Assembly: GCA_004173185.1 (NCBI GenBank)
Contig: SEFZ01000004.1
Location: forward strand, 186,001 to 250,000
Source: Sphingomonadales bacterium
GTDB lineage: Bacteria > Pseudomonadota > Alphaproteobacteria > Sphingomonadales > Sphingomonadaceae
Direction of reading: 5' to 3'
Length of the DNA stretch: 64,000 nt
Shown one piece after another: positions 18,782 through 28,198 of the stretch (positions within the stretch are counted from its first letter, which is position 1; each line of letters starts with the position of its first letter). Both the position numbers and the translations under genes were made by a program. The notes under the pieces are model-generated. The model made no database searches, had not been told where the DNA came from, and saw nothing but the letters and a program-made list of their open reading frames with translations.

Positions 18782-19719
18782 TCGATCATGTTGCGCAGCA
18801 TTGGAGACAGGAATTCGCTGAAGCCGCTACCATCGCGCACCACCATATGCGCCGCCAGCCCCTCGCGCTCCGCCAGCTTCATCCCGTCCGGCCCCAACAC
18901 GGTCAGCGCGGTCGCCCATGCATCGGCCAGCATGCATTTGGGGTGCAGCACGGTCACAGAGGCCACGCCGTTTTCCAGCGGCCGCCCGGTGCGCGGATCG
19001 AGCGTGTGGGCATAGCTTTTGCCCGCATGGACGAAGGCGCGGCGATAATCGCCTGAGGTCGCCACCGAAAGCCCGTGCAGCGCCGCGCGGATCGGAGCGA
19101 GCGCAGCGCCGGCCACTGGCTCCAGATCGACCCACCAGGGCTGGCCATCGGGCTTGATCCCTTCGCCGCGCAACTCGCCGCCGATCTCGATCAGGAAATC
19201 GCGGAGGCCCATGCCGAGCAGGCGTTCGGCGACGGCATCGACAGCATAGCCCTTGGCGATGCCCGAGAAATCGAGCGCGGCATGCGCATGGCGGCGGGCG
19301 CGCCGCGCATCCTGCTCGATATGCCGGGCGCCAGCGCTGGCCAGCGCTTCGGCAATCGCTGTGTCATCGGGGAAAAGGCGGGGGCCGCCGGGGCCGAAGC
19401 CCCAGAGATCGGCGAGCGTGCCCATTGCGGGATCGAACGCACCGTCGCTCGCTTCGGCTACGTCGAGTGCCGCGCGCAGCACCCTCTCGAAATCGCTTGG
19501 CAGCGGCTGCCAGCGACCCGGCTCGCTCGCGTTGAAGCGCGTGATGTTCGAATTCCGCTCCCAATGGCTCATCTCGGCGACGATGCGATCGAGCGTCCCC
19601 TGGATCTTGTCCGCAAGATCGGGGGTGCCGCCGACGATGCGCGCCGACCAGCTTGTGCCCATCGTTTCGCCCGCGAGCGGCGTCACAAAAGCAGCGGCCT
19701 GCCGCCGGTGGAACGCCAC
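18778..19719 (-). CDS. apbE: FAD:protein FMN transferase ApbE
   Basis: A 313-residue ApbE. Typical motifs are [12 protein letters not shown] at the N-terminus, [18 protein letters not shown], and the metal-binding [16 protein letters not shown] segment ([12 protein letters not shown]). ApbE transfers FMN from FAD to Thr/Ser of target proteins bearing an S/T-GAT motif on the periplasmic side. No clear lipobox is visible; the N-terminus is short, so export is uncertain. It closes the PepSY / DUF2271 / DUF4198 operon, and the DUF2271 protein carries a matching acceptor motif. Confidence 0.92.
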   Translation of the reverse strand: MAFHRRQAAAFVTPLAGETMGTSWSARIVGGTPDLADKIQGTLDRIVAEMSHWERNSNITRFNASEPGRWQPLPSDFERVLRAALDVAEASDGAFDPAMGTLADLWGFGPGGPRLFPDDTAIAEALASAGARHIEQDARRARRHAHAALDFSGIAKGYAVDAVAERLLGMGLRDFLIEIGGELRGEGIKPDGQPWWVDLEPVAGAALAPIRAALHGLSVATSGDYRRAFVHAGKSYAHTLDPRTGRPLENGVASVTVLHPKCMLADAWATALTVLGPDGMKLAEREGLAAHMVVRDGSGFSEFLSPMLRNMID

Positions 19720-19760
19720 CGGCGACAGGCCGCTTGGTATTGCGATTCTGGGTTCGAGGC

Positions 19761-20603
19761 TCAGGGCGCGAGCACCTCGAGCGTGGTGGTGAAGCTCACG
19801 CGACGGGTCGGCGGACCGGCGGGGCGCTGCGGACCAGCGGCACCAGCGCCTTCCTCACGCGGACGATCAGGCGTGACGGTCAGCCAGTACATGCCGGGAT
19901 CGGGATAGGTGATCGTGACCTTGCCCTGCGCATCGGTCTTCAGATGCTGGTCGTTGAGATTGTCGCGATAGCGGATGCCACCGGGGATTGCGGTGACATA
20001 GACGTCGGCGGCAGGCTTGCCGTCGAGCAGGAACTGGAAGGTCGATTCTTCGCCCGCGACCAGATCGGTCGGGTGCGTCACCGGCACCAGTTCGAGACCA
20101 CGGCCGGTGGGCTTGAAGATCGTGGTCGTCGGTGCGCCCTGCGTCACGTAAATTTCGTTGCGCGCGAGGCTTTCGGTGGTGACCACGTCGGTCGCGCCCG
20201 CGGGGATTGCCGCCGCCAGCGTTGCCTTGGTCGTGCCGCGCGGCAGGTTCTTGGTCTCGCCGTTCAGCTTGTAGCTGCCGAACAGGGTCTCATTGACCAC
20301 GCCGATCCGGTAGGTGCCCTGCTGGGTGAGATGCACGTCGAAGGTCGCGCGGAACTTGCCGACTGCGTGGTTCTCGACCTTGCCTTCGGTGCCGTCGGGC
20401 TGGGTGACGGTGGGCACGGCGCGCAGCGGCTGATGATCGAAGAAGAACAATTCGTTCGAGACCGCACCGTCGATGGTCACCCAATTATCGGTGCCGGACA
20501 AATTGGTCGAGGACGAGAGCAGCCACATGCGGTGCGCATAAGCGGCGGGGGCGGCGACCATCGCCATGGCGGCGATGGCGATCAGGGGCTTGCGGAAGTT
20601 CAT
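19761..20603 (-). CDS. DUF4198 domain periplasmic protein
   Basis: A 280-residue protein with a cleavable Sec signal (MNFRKPLIAIAAMAMVAAPAAYAHRMWL). The mature part starts AHRMWLLSSST, typical of DUF4198 (NikM-like) proteins, where an N-terminal His after cleavage may bind metal. The C-terminal half has an Ig-like fold pattern (DAQGKVTITYPDPGMYWLTV). It is third in the minus-strand PepSY operon, 20 bp after the DUF2271 gene. It is likely periplasmic and tied to metal handling; its exact role is unknown. Confidence 0.85.
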   Translation of the reverse strand: MNFRKPLIAIAAMAMVAAPAAYAHRMWLLSSSTNLSGTDNWVTIDGAVSNELFFFDHQPLRAVPTVTQPDGTEGKVENHAVGKFRATFDVHLTQQGTYRIGVVNETLFGSYKLNGETKNLPRGTTKATLAAAIPAGATDVVTTESLARNEIYVTQGAPTTTIFKPTGRGLELVPVTHPTDLVAGEESTFQFLLDGKPAADVYVTAIPGGIRYRDNLNDQHLKTDAQGKVTITYPDPGMYWLTVTPDRPREEGAGAAGPQRPAGPPTRRVSFTTTLEVLAP

Positions 20604-20623
20604 GATGTCAGTCTCCCAGAGGT

Positions 20624-21172
20624 TCAGGGCTTGATGGTCAGCGAGACGGCGCCGAGTTCGCCGGTGCCCTTTGCGCTCGCCGAAACGACTTTCTTGCCGT
20701 CCCAGGTGAACGGGATGGATATGAGCTCGCGGCCACCGGCCTCGCGGGCGGCCTCGATCTTCAGTGTGAAGGCTCCCGGCAGGAGTTGCGGCATCGAGCC
20801 GCGTCCGCCGGTGAGGTTGAGCTTGTGGGTGCCGGGCGCGCGGGTCGCGCCGGTGATGCCATCGGCCGGGAAGGCGATGCCACGGCCCGAAGCCTTCCAC
20901 CACTGACGGACGTCACGCAGCCATTTGGTCCCCGCGCCTTCGCTGCCGTTGAGATCGAAATCATACCAGATCGCGATGGTGCGGGTGGGAACGCCGGTCT
21001 TTTCGAGCCAGATCGCCACATAGGGCTTGTGATATTCGGCGGCGTTGATCTTCGGGATCGTCAGCGACAGATCAAGGGTCTGGGCCGAGGCCGCGCCGGG
21101 CAGCAAGGCGACGCCGCCCAATGCGGCGCTCCCCAGTGCTGCGGTAGTGATTCCGGTCAGGCGAAACTGCAT
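20624..21172 (-). CDS. DUF2271 protein with flavinylation motif
   Basis: A 182-residue exported protein with a signal peptide to about residue 30 (GAASA). DUF2271 is recognised from LDLSLTIPKI...YHKPYVAIWLEK and the FDLNGSEGAGTKWLRDVRQWW block. Residues 104-110 read DGITGAT, matching the ApbE acceptor consensus Dgx(S/T)GAT, so Thr110 is the predicted FMN attachment site. It lies between PepSY and DUF4198 genes and upstream of apbE, which would modify it. Together they look like a periplasmic electron-transfer module, possibly for ferric reduction. Confidence 0.85.
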   Translation of the reverse strand: MQFRLTGITTAALGSAALGGVALLPGAASAQTLDLSLTIPKINAAEYHKPYVAIWLEKTGVPTRTIAIWYDFDLNGSEGAGTKWLRDVRQWWKASGRGIAFPADGITGATRAPGTHKLNLTGGRGSMPQLLPGAFTLKIEAAREAGGRELISIPFTWDGKKVVSASAKGTGELGAVSLTIKP

Positions 21173-21185
21173 GGTGCGGGATCCT

Positions 21186-21827
21186 TTAATGGATGAAGAA
21201 AGCGGCGAGCGCAGCCGGTATGGCGAGCCCTGCGAAAACGAGCGGCCAGGTGCTCTTGCGATGCTTCGAATGCATCCACAGCAGCACGAGCCCGGTGAGC
21301 GTGAAGACGATGCACGCCAGCACGAAGATATCGATGAACCACTTCCACACGGTGCCCGAATTGCGGCCCTTATGGAGATCGTTGAGATACGCGACCCAGC
21401 CGCGCGACGCGGTCTCGCTGGTCACGGCACCCGTCTCGCGATCGATCGCGATCCAGGCGTCGCCGCCGGGGCGGGGCATGCCGAGATAGATTTCGTCGGC
21501 GGTCCAGTCGGCATTGCCGGCGGGCTTCATCTTGAGCTGCTCGCCGACGAATTTGGCGACATCTGCGGGCAGCGGCTTCTTGCTGTCGGGCGCTTCGTCG
21601 GGCTTCACCTGCGCCATCAGCGGCGCCGGCAACTGAGCGCTGGCCTCAACCGACGTAGGCGAAGCTTCGATCTCGCTCGCATGGTTGAGCGTGAAGCCGG
21701 TGATCGCGAACAGCAGCAGCCCGATCAGGCTGATCGCCGAGCTCATCCAATGCCAGGTATGGAGCTGCTTCAGCCAGAAGCTTTTCGCGCTGCGTTTTTT
21801 GCGCGCGGTGGTGGCGGATGCATCCAT
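21186..21827 (-). CDS. PepSY-associated membrane protein
   Basis: A 213-residue protein with an N-terminal TM helix (residues about 28-48, SSAISLIGLLLFAITGFTLNH), a periplasmic PepSY-like region (DEIYLGMPRPGGDAWIAIDRETGAV), and a C-terminal helical hairpin (about 160-212: WFIDIFVLACIVFTLTGLVLLWMH...). HTWHWM and NDLHKGRNSG are typical of PepSY_TM proteins that may bind haem. It is first in the operon with DUF2271, DUF4198 and ApbE and would be the inner-membrane electron entry. A Fur-like palindrome lies 46 bp upstream. Confidence 0.87.
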   Translation of the reverse strand: MDASATTARKKRSAKSFWLKQLHTWHWMSSAISLIGLLLFAITGFTLNHASEIEASPTSVEASAQLPAPLMAQVKPDEAPDSKKPLPADVAKFVGEQLKMKPAGNADWTADEIYLGMPRPGGDAWIAIDRETGAVTSETASRGWVAYLNDLHKGRNSGTVWKWFIDIFVLACIVFTLTGLVLLWMHSKHRKSTWPLVFAGLAIPAALAAFFIH

Positions 21828-21872
21828 GGGTGGCGACTAGACTCGGGAGTGGAAGGACGGCTCAGCCATTAA

Positions 21873-21887
21873 CGCGAACGATTCGCA
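21873..21887. promoter_or_regulatory. Fur-like palindrome upstream of PepSY operon
   Basis: On the minus strand this reads TGCGAATCGTTCGCG: GCGAA and TTCGC arms around a 3-nt centre. It is close in sequence and length to TGCGATCCATTCGCA in front of the siderophore receptor. It lies 46 bp upstream of the PepSY start, an operator-like distance. A shared iron regulator is inferred. Confidence 0.5.
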
Positions 21888-21939
21888 ATTGCAAACGCGG
21901 CGGGGCTTTTCTTGTCCTTCTCCCGCCTTTGCGGGCCAG

Positions 21940-21965
21940 CCCTCTCCCGCTTGCGCAGGAGAGGG
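21940..21965. terminator. Hairpin downstream of glutamate dehydrogenase
   Basis: CCCTCTCC and GGAGAGGG form a perfect 8-bp stem with a 10-nt loop, 12 bp past the glutamate dehydrogenase stop. There is no T-tract. Position suggests a transcription-end hairpin, also resembling a dispersed sphingomonad repeat. Confidence 0.45.
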
Positions 21966-21976
21966 GTTTGAAAACG

Positions 21977-24900
21977 CTATTCCCGGCCCAGCAATACCCG
22001 CGCCTGTCCCGCGATTTGTGCGAGCATCGCTGCGTTCGGCACCGCCGATTGCCGCGCGCGCCCGACCAGCGCCGCGAACTGCGCAACACGCGCGCTGTTC
22101 TCCGTCAGCCAGGTATCGACCGCCGCCTGCGGGTCCTTGCTCTTGTCACGCGCGAGGAACTCGAGGCGGATCTGCTGGAAATCGCGCGCGAGGCCCGCGA
22201 TGAGCAGCCGCTCCCACGGATCGCCGGTGGTGATCCGCGCCGCAATCGACTGTGCCCAATCGAGCCCCAATGCTTGCCCCAGCGAGGTGAAGGCACGGGT
22301 AAGCGCCGTCTCGTCCATGCCGCTCCGCACGCTGAGATCGGCAAGGCCGACGGCGCCGTCGATCTCGAACAAGCGGATGACGCGGGCGACCAGCTCGCTC
22401 GATGCGCCGGCTGCTTCGAGCTTGGCCGAGATGCGGCCCGATTGCGCTTTCACTTCGTCGAGCAGCAGCGCCTTGGCCTGCTTGTCGAGCGCTTCGATGC
22501 CGGGCTTGAGCCGCTCGATCACTTTCGCGGGGCTTGCGCCCGGACGCGCGATGCGCAGCAGATCGGCGATCTGGCCGCGCGTGGCGACCGCGACTTCATC
22601 GAGCAACGCGACGCGCGCGCCTTCGCTGATCTGCGCGGTCTCCACCGCTTCCCAAATCTCCGGCAAGTTGAACAGCCGCTCGGCCACCGCAAACATCGCG
22701 GCGATATCGGCCATCGATGCGCCTTCCTCTTCGGCAAGCTCGAAGGGATGGAGCACGCCGAGACGATTGATCACGCGGTTTGCCAGCTTGGTCGCAACGA
22801 TCTCGTTGCGCAGGCGATGATCCTCGATCGCCTTGCCGAAGCGCTCCTGCATCGCCTTGGGGAAAGCGGCGTAGAGATCGCTCTCCAGCGCTGGATCATG
22901 GCCGAGCTTGCCGTGCTCGATCGCATCCTGCAGCGCCAGCTTGGTCGAGGCGAGCAGCACCGCCAGTTCTGGCCGGGTAAGCCCGCGGCCATCCTGTGCG
23001 CGACGGAGCAGTTCCTCGTTCGAGCCAAGCCCCTCAACCGCACGGTCGAGACGCCCGGAGCCTTCCAGGATTTCGATGACACGGACATAGGATGGCAGCG
23101 AGACTGCGCCGTCATTCTCCATGAACGAGATCGCCAGCGTCTGAAGCCGGTTATCCTCCAGCACCAGATGCGCGACATCGTCGGTCATCGAGGCGAGCAA
23201 CGTGTTGCGATCCTCGAATTCGAGGCGCCCCTCGATCATCTCGCGATTGAGCGCGATCTTGATGTTGACCTCATTGTCCGAACAATCGACGCCCGCCGAA
23301 TTGTCGATGAAGTCAGTGTTGATCCGCCCGCCACGCGCGGCAAACGCGATGCGCGCCGCCTGCGTCACGCCCAGATTTGCACCTTCGCCAACCGCGAGGC
23401 AGCGGAGCTGCTCGCCGTTGACGCGGAGGCGGTCATTGGCCGGATCGCCGACATCGCCATGGCTCTCGCTCGCGGCCTTGATGTAGGTTCCGATGCCACC
23501 GAACCAGAGCAATCCGACCTGCATCTTGAGGATCGCGATGATCAGCGAGGTCGGGTCCATCTCCGCGACATCGACGCCGAGCATGGCGCGGACTTCGGGG
23601 CTGAGCGGAATGCTCTTTTCGGTGCGCGCAAACACGCCGCCGCCCTTCGAGATCAGCTTGGGATCATAATCCGCCCAGCTGGAGCGGGGGAGGACGAACA
23701 TGCGATCGCGCTCGGCCCAGCTCTTCGCCGGATCGGGGTTCGGATCGAGGAAGATGTGGCGGTGGTCGAAGGCAGCGACCAGCTTGATCGCTTTCGACAG
23801 CAGCATGCCGTTGCCGAACACGTCGCCCGACATATCGCCGCAGCCCGCGACCGTCACCGGCTCGGACTGAATATCGGTGCCCATTTCAAGGAAGTGGCGG
23901 CGGACCGACACCCAGGCGCCTCTGGCGGTGATGCCCATCGCTTTGTGATCATACCCGACCGAGCCACCGCTGGCGAACGCATCGCCCAGCCAGAAGTTAC
24001 GCTCGATGGCGATGGCGTTGGCCACGTCGGAGAAGGTCGCGGTGCCCTTGTCGGCGGCGACCACGAAATAGGGGTCTTCGCCGTCGAGGATCGCGACATG
24101 CTCCGGATGGATCACCTTGTTCGCGACGATATTGTCGGTGATCGATAACAAGGAGCGGATGAAGATGCGGTAGCTTTCCTTGCCCTCGGCAAACCAGGCA
24201 TCGCGGTCCGTCACGGCCGATGGCAGCTGCTTGGGATAGAAGCCGCCCTTGGCGCCGGTCGGCACGATCACCGCGTTCTTCACGCGCTGTGCCTTCATCA
24301 GCCCGAGAATCTCGGTGCGGAAATCGTCGCGACGATCGGACCAGCGCAAGCCGCCACGGGCGACCGGCCCGGCGCGCAGATGGATGCCCTCGACGCGAGG
24401 GCTGTACACCCAGATCTCGCGCCACGGCAGCGGGGCGGGAAGGCCGGGGACCTTGCCGCTATCCAGCTTGAACGCGAGCGCTTCCTTCGCCGCCGGGGCA
24501 AAGGCGTTGGTGCGCAGCGTTGCCAGCACCACGCCGCGGAGCGTACGCAGGATGCGGTCGTCATCGATTGCGGAAACCGCGTCGAGCCCGGCGTCGATAG
24601 CCTTGCCAGCGGTTTCGATCGCGCCGGCATCCTTGCCCGCGCGCGCCGGATTGTGCGCGGCATCGAAGCGCTCGACCAGGGCGGCCGCGACCTTCGGCGC
24701 GCGGCGGAGCGCATCGACAACGGTTGCCATGCCGTAATTCATGCCCGTCTGGCGCAGATAGCGGAACCAGGCGCGGAACAGCACGACCGAGGCTGGCGCC
24801 ATCCCGCTCTCGACGATCAGCCGGTTGAACAGATCATTCTCGGCATTGCCTTCGAGTACGGCGGCGACGGCATTCTCGATGGTGGTGACGTCGCCCGCCA

Positions 24901-26587
24901 GATTGGCAGCCTCGACTTCGAAATCATGGACGAATGCACCGCCCGCAAGCTGGGTCGGCACTTCCTCGATCACGCGGAAACCGAAATTCTCGAACACCGG
25001 CACTGCGTCGGACAGCGCCAGCGCGCCACCCTGAGCATAGAGCTTGATGCGATATTCGCCGGTTTTGTCGGCCACCTGGGTTATACGCACCGAACGGTCG
25101 CCGGGATTCTCCAGCGTTGCGATTCGCAGGATGTCGTTGGCAGCTTCCTCGGGCGTCGCAGTGGCGCGGTAGGCGGCGGGGAAGGCGTTGGCGAAGCGCA
25201 AGGCGAGGCGCGTCGACGCGGCACCAGCCACCTCACCCAGCGCAGCCTCAACCGCGGGCACCCAGCCGCGCATCATCCGTTCAAGCTGGTCGTTGAGCTT
25301 GGCCGTGTCAGGCATCACGCCGCTGCCACGAATGTCGAGCGTGTAGCGCAGCAAGGCGACCACGCCGTCTTCCAGCGCGATCGACCAGTTGATCAGCTTG
25401 GCGTTGGCGGCTTCCTCGAGCAGCGATCCCACCGCCTGGTTGCGGCTGGTGGTGATTTCGTCGCGCGGCAGCCAGACAAAGGCGAAGAGATGCCGCCCAA
25501 GCGGGCTGCGCACGAGCACCAGCTTCGAACGCGGGCGATCCGCGACCGACATGGAAGTCAGCACAAGCTGTTCAAGCGATTCAACGTCGAACGCGGCGGT
25601 CAGATCGTGCGGCAGTGCGGTCAGCGCATGTGCCATCGCCTTGCCGGTATGCCCCTTGGGATCGAAGCCGAACTTCTGCTCCAGCTTGCCCAGCCGCTCG
25701 CGCAGCACCGGCACTTCGTCTGGCGCGGCGAACAAAGCGGCGCTGGTCCACAGGCCGGCATGGATCGAAAGCCCGGTGATCTGGCTGCCGGTCAGGATCG
25801 GCACCACGATGATATCGAGCGGGACGCGGCGGTGCACGGTCGAGATCGAATTGGATTTGAGCAATAGTGGCGCTTCACCGCCCTTGCGGAAATATTCGAC
25901 CGCCGCCTGGCGCGACGCCTCAGCGAGCAACGGTGTCTCCGGTTTATAGCGCATCAGGCCAAGCTCGTCGCTCGCCGTGCCGTCCAGCGCCCAATTCTCA
26001 TGGCCCAGCAGCGTCATCGCGCCATCGTGGAACCAGCGCAGCAGCTTGCCGCCTTCCTTGCTGGGCACCGCCGATGCATCGGCGGCCATCGCGGTTTGCA
26101 GAGCGCGCCAGTCATGCACCGCGTCGCGGACCTGATCGAGCGTTCGCTCCAGCTCGGCGACGAGTTCACGCCGGGTGCGCGCATCGGCGCGATCCATCTC
26201 GATATAGACCATTGATTCGCGGCGGGAGGAATCGTCCGCGCCGATTGCGGTGAGCTTGCCGTCTTTGTCGCGCGAAACGGCGATCACGGGATGGAGGATG
26301 CGTTTGATCGCAATGTCGTGTGCGCCGATCGCGGCGGCGATCGAATCGACGAGGAAGGGCATATCGTCGTTGACGACGGCGAGCCGCATCCGGCGGCGCT
26401 CGTCCGCCATGAAGGTGCTCAGCTCGATCTTGGGCGTCTCCGCCGCGCGTATCGCAGCGGTTTCCGCGACGAAGTCCGCCGCCTCCGCCCGCTCGGCTTC
26501 GTTGAAGCCTTCCAACTCTCCCGGCAGCGCCCCTTCGAGGAGCCGCGCTTCGAACGCTCGCGTCAGCGACGTCATCATGCTTTTCAT
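21977..26587 (-). CDS. NAD-specific glutamate dehydrogenase, large (GDH-180) type
   Basis: A giant enzyme of about 1536 residues that oxidatively deaminates glutamate to 2-oxoglutarate with NAD. Length and layout match the GDH-180 family (GdhB of Pseudomonas, GDH of Caulobacter): a long N-terminal ACT-like regulatory region, the catalytic domain (GPVARGGLRWSDRRDDFRTE; VPTGAKGGFYPK), and the Rossmann part with GCGDMSGDVFGNGMLLS. ATG 26587 (MKSMMTSLTRAF) is preferred over the GTG at 26614, but ATGs at 26578 and 26575 are possible. Very long antisense open frames opposite this gene are GC-bias shadows. Confidence 0.95.
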   Translation of the reverse strand: MKSMMTSLTRAFEARLLEGALPGELEGFNEAERAEAADFVAETAAIRAAETPKIELSTFMADERRRMRLAVVNDDMPFLVDSIAAAIGAHDIAIKRILHPVIAVSRDKDGKLTAIGADDSSRRESMVYIEMDRADARTRRELVAELERTLDQVRDAVHDWRALQTAMAADASAVPSKEGGKLLRWFHDGAMTLLGHENWALDGTASDELGLMRYKPETPLLAEASRQAAVEYFRKGGEAPLLLKSNSISTVHRRVPLDIIVVPILTGSQITGLSIHAGLWTSAALFAAPDEVPVLRERLGKLEQKFGFDPKGHTGKAMAHALTALPHDLTAAFDVESLEQLVLTSMSVADRPRSKLVLVRSPLGRHLFAFVWLPRDEITTSRNQAVGSLLEEAANAKLINWSIALEDGVVALLRYTLDIRGSGVMPDTAKLNDQLERMMRGWVPAVEAALGEVAGAASTRLALRFANAFPAAYRATATPEEAANDILRIATLENPGDRSVRITQVADKTGEYRIKLYAQGGALALSDAVPVFENFGFRVIEEVPTQLAGGAFVHDFEVEAANLAGDVTTIENAVAAVLEGNAENDLFNRLIVESGMAPASVVLFRAWFRYLRQTGMNYGMATVVDALRRAPKVAAALVERFDAAHNPARAGKDAGAIETAGKAIDAGLDAVSAIDDDRILRTLRGVVLATLRTNAFAPAAKEALAFKLDSGKVPGLPAPLPWREIWVYSPRVEGIHLRAGPVARGGLRWSDRRDDFRTEILGLMKAQRVKNAVIVPTGAKGGFYPKQLPSAVTDRDAWFAEGKESYRIFIRSLLSITDNIVANKVIHPEHVAILDGEDPYFVVAADKGTATFSDVANAIAIERNFWLGDAFASGGSVGYDHKAMGITARGAWVSVRRHFLEMGTDIQSEPVTVAGCGDMSGDVFGNGMLLSKAIKLVAAFDHRHIFLDPNPDPAKSWAERDRMFVLPRSSWADYDPKLISKGGGVFARTEKSIPLSPEVRAMLGVDVAEMDPTSLIIAILKMQVGLLWFGGIGTYIKAASESHGDVGDPANDRLRVNGEQLRCLAVGEGANLGVTQAARIAFAARGGRINTDFIDNSAGVDCSDNEVNIKIALNREMIEGRLEFEDRNTLLASMTDDVAHLVLEDNRLQTLAISFMENDGAVSLPSYVRVIEILEGSGRLDRAVEGLGSNEELLRRAQDGRGLTRPELAVLLASTKLALQDAIEHGKLGHDPALESDLYAAFPKAMQERFGKAIEDHRLRNEIVATKLANRVINRLGVLHPFELAEEEGASMADIAAMFAVAERLFNLPEIWEAVETAQISEGARVALLDEVAVATRGQIADLLRIARPGASPAKVIERLKPGIEALDKQAKALLLDEVKAQSGRISAKLEAAGASSELVARVIRLFEIDGAVGLADLSVRSGMDETALTRAFTSLGQALGLDWAQSIAARITTGDPWERLLIAGLARDFQQIRLEFLARDKSKDPQAAVDTWLTENSARVAQFAALVGRARQSAVPNAAMLAQIAGQARVLLGRE

Positions 26588-26681
26588 GGAAGCGCTATGC
26601 TCCCGCAGAGTCACAGCTTCAAGACTAGTGAAGCCGTAACCGCGGAAACTATTTTATTTCAGGCGACCGCCTTGCGGCCAG

Positions 26682-27935
26682 TCAGGCTGCGGCCTTCCGA
26701 ATGGTGCGCTCGGTCAGCGGCGCGTCGGACAGTTGGGCGACGATATCCAGGCCCGTCTTCCCCTTGCGCGCGAGCAGCACCACGAACTCGCTTGTCGAGC
26801 TCAGATCGACATGGGCGATCGGCGCACGGGCACGCAATTCGTCGGCGATCTGCGCGAACAGGTCTGGCTTGGCGGCCGGGCGGCGATAGGCGCGCTCGGC
26901 GGCGACGACGCCCTTGATCCCGCCCTCGGCAATATCGAGAAATGCATCGAGCCCGCCCGAGGGCACATAGCTTCGCTTGGCGTGGCTGAGCACCGCCGCG
27001 AATTCGGTAAGGCGCGTCTTGTCGTAATCGGCGCCGAAGACGAGCTTGACCGCAGGCGTCATCGGCGCGCGCGCCTGTACCTTCAGCCCGGCATCTTCGA
27101 GCAGTTCGGCATACGCGCTGTCGTCGCTTTCGGCGGCGAGCGCGAAATCATAGCTGCGGGCGAGCGCACGGTAGAGCGCCGAGCGGCTGCGCGTATCCGA
27201 CGCGCGCGCGGCGGCGGCCGATTCGCGGGCGAGCATCAGGCGGTCGGCGAGCGACGAATCGGCAGGGGCATCGGAAACCACCAGATCGTCGGTCGAATCC
27301 ATGCCGGCGCTCGGGCCATCCGCCCAGACCGGTGCGGAGACCAAAGGCAAGGGCGCGGTGCGTCGCGCTTCCTCGACTTCGGCTTCGAGCTTGGCCTGCG
27401 TCGCCGCGTCGACCAGTTCCTTCCAGTTGATCACGCCATAGATGAAGTCGATCTCCTCGCCGTTGGACGAGAAGGGCATCAGGATGCCGCGATACATGGT
27501 GTTGTGCCCGCGCGTGCCGACGAACTCGGCTTCGAAGCCGATCGGCGCGCGATTCGCGATGATCTGGAGATAATGGTCGGTCAGGCGCGAGAGCAAAGAA
27601 CGGCTGGGTACCTGGGCGACGTGCGTGATCGTCGCGTCGAGCCCGGTTTCTTCGCGCAGCGCCTTGCCGAGGAAGCGGATCGCGGGATCGTCGATGCCCT
27701 TGGAGAAATCGAGCAGCACCGAATGCGCGCCGAAATCCGAAATATTGCCGGGATCGAGATCTTCGATCGAAGGGTAGGGGCGGCCATGCAGCAGCGAAAC
27801 CCAATGATTATAGGCACGCACGTGCATGCGGCGCTCATCATTGCCGATGTCCAGCGGACGATCGGTTACGGCCTCGTTGGGCTCGTTTTCGCCCCCGGTT
27901 CCGAGCGGATCGTTAATCCCGCGAGACATGTCCAT
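26682..27935 (-). CDS. PAS-domain protein
   Basis: A 417-residue soluble protein. Residues about 35-170 match a PAS_5-type domain (WVSLLHGRPYPSIEDLDPGNISDFGAHSVLLDF ... EAEFVGTRGHNTMYRGILMPFSSNGEEIDFIYGVINW). A helical middle and an alpha/beta C-terminal part of unknown type follow (to LTERTIRKAAA). There is no kinase or output domain. It may be a signalling or flagellar/polar-localisation adaptor as known for PAS_5 proteins in alphaproteobacteria, but this is a guess. ATG 27935 has a GGAG site; another ATG lies at 27929. Confidence 0.78.
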   Translation of the reverse strand: MDMSRGINDPLGTGGENEPNEAVTDRPLDIGNDERRMHVRAYNHWVSLLHGRPYPSIEDLDPGNISDFGAHSVLLDFSKGIDDPAIRFLGKALREETGLDATITHVAQVPSRSLLSRLTDHYLQIIANRAPIGFEAEFVGTRGHNTMYRGILMPFSSNGEEIDFIYGVINWKELVDAATQAKLEAEVEEARRTAPLPLVSAPVWADGPSAGMDSTDDLVVSDAPADSSLADRLMLARESAAAARASDTRSRSALYRALARSYDFALAAESDDSAYAELLEDAGLKVQARAPMTPAVKLVFGADYDKTRLTEFAAVLSHAKRSYVPSGGLDAFLDIAEGGIKGVVAAERAYRRPAAKPDLFAQIADELRARAPIAHVDLSSTSEFVVLLARKGKTGLDIVAQLSDAPLTERTIRKAAA

Positions 27936-28125
27936 ACGCGTGCTCCACTCCGGACGACTTTCGCCCGTTTGTCCAAGTTGTCTTCTTGTGCACGCCATGT
28001 GGTAAACGCCGCGTAAAGCCGATGCGGAAAGCATGCGGGGCCGTGCAATGTTTTCGCAGCGCTTGTCAGCCAGAGATACTGCTGGTAAGCGCGCCGCTCT
28101 TCGAGGGCACACGCCCTTGCACCAG

Positions 28126-28198
28126 GCCGCTTTAGCTCAGCTGGTAGAGCATCGCATTCGTAATGCGGGGGTCACAGGTTCGAGTCCTGTAAGCGCTC
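28126..28198 (+). tRNA. tRNA-Thr(CGT), 3' acceptor altered by integrated element
   Basis: The cloverleaf reads acceptor GCCGCTT, D-arm GCTC...GAGC, anticodon stem TCGCA/TGCGG with loop TTCGTAA (anticodon CGT), and T-arm ACAGG/CCTGT. The 3' side reads AAGCG then CTC, whereas pairing requires AAGCGGC plus ACCA. Base pair 2:71 is C-C and 1:72 is G-U, and CCA is not encoded. The native end GCACCA sits at 46506-46511, after the right att repeat. Integration of element A therefore cut this tRNA five bases into the 3' acceptor strand. It may be non-functional in the integrated state. Confidence 0.85.

Noticed and set aside
21818..24148. 776-aa plus-strand open frame (and 24380-25867) opposite glutamate dehydrogenase
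   Set aside because: Shadow frames of the unmistakable GDH-180 gene; composition and motifs are not protein-like.
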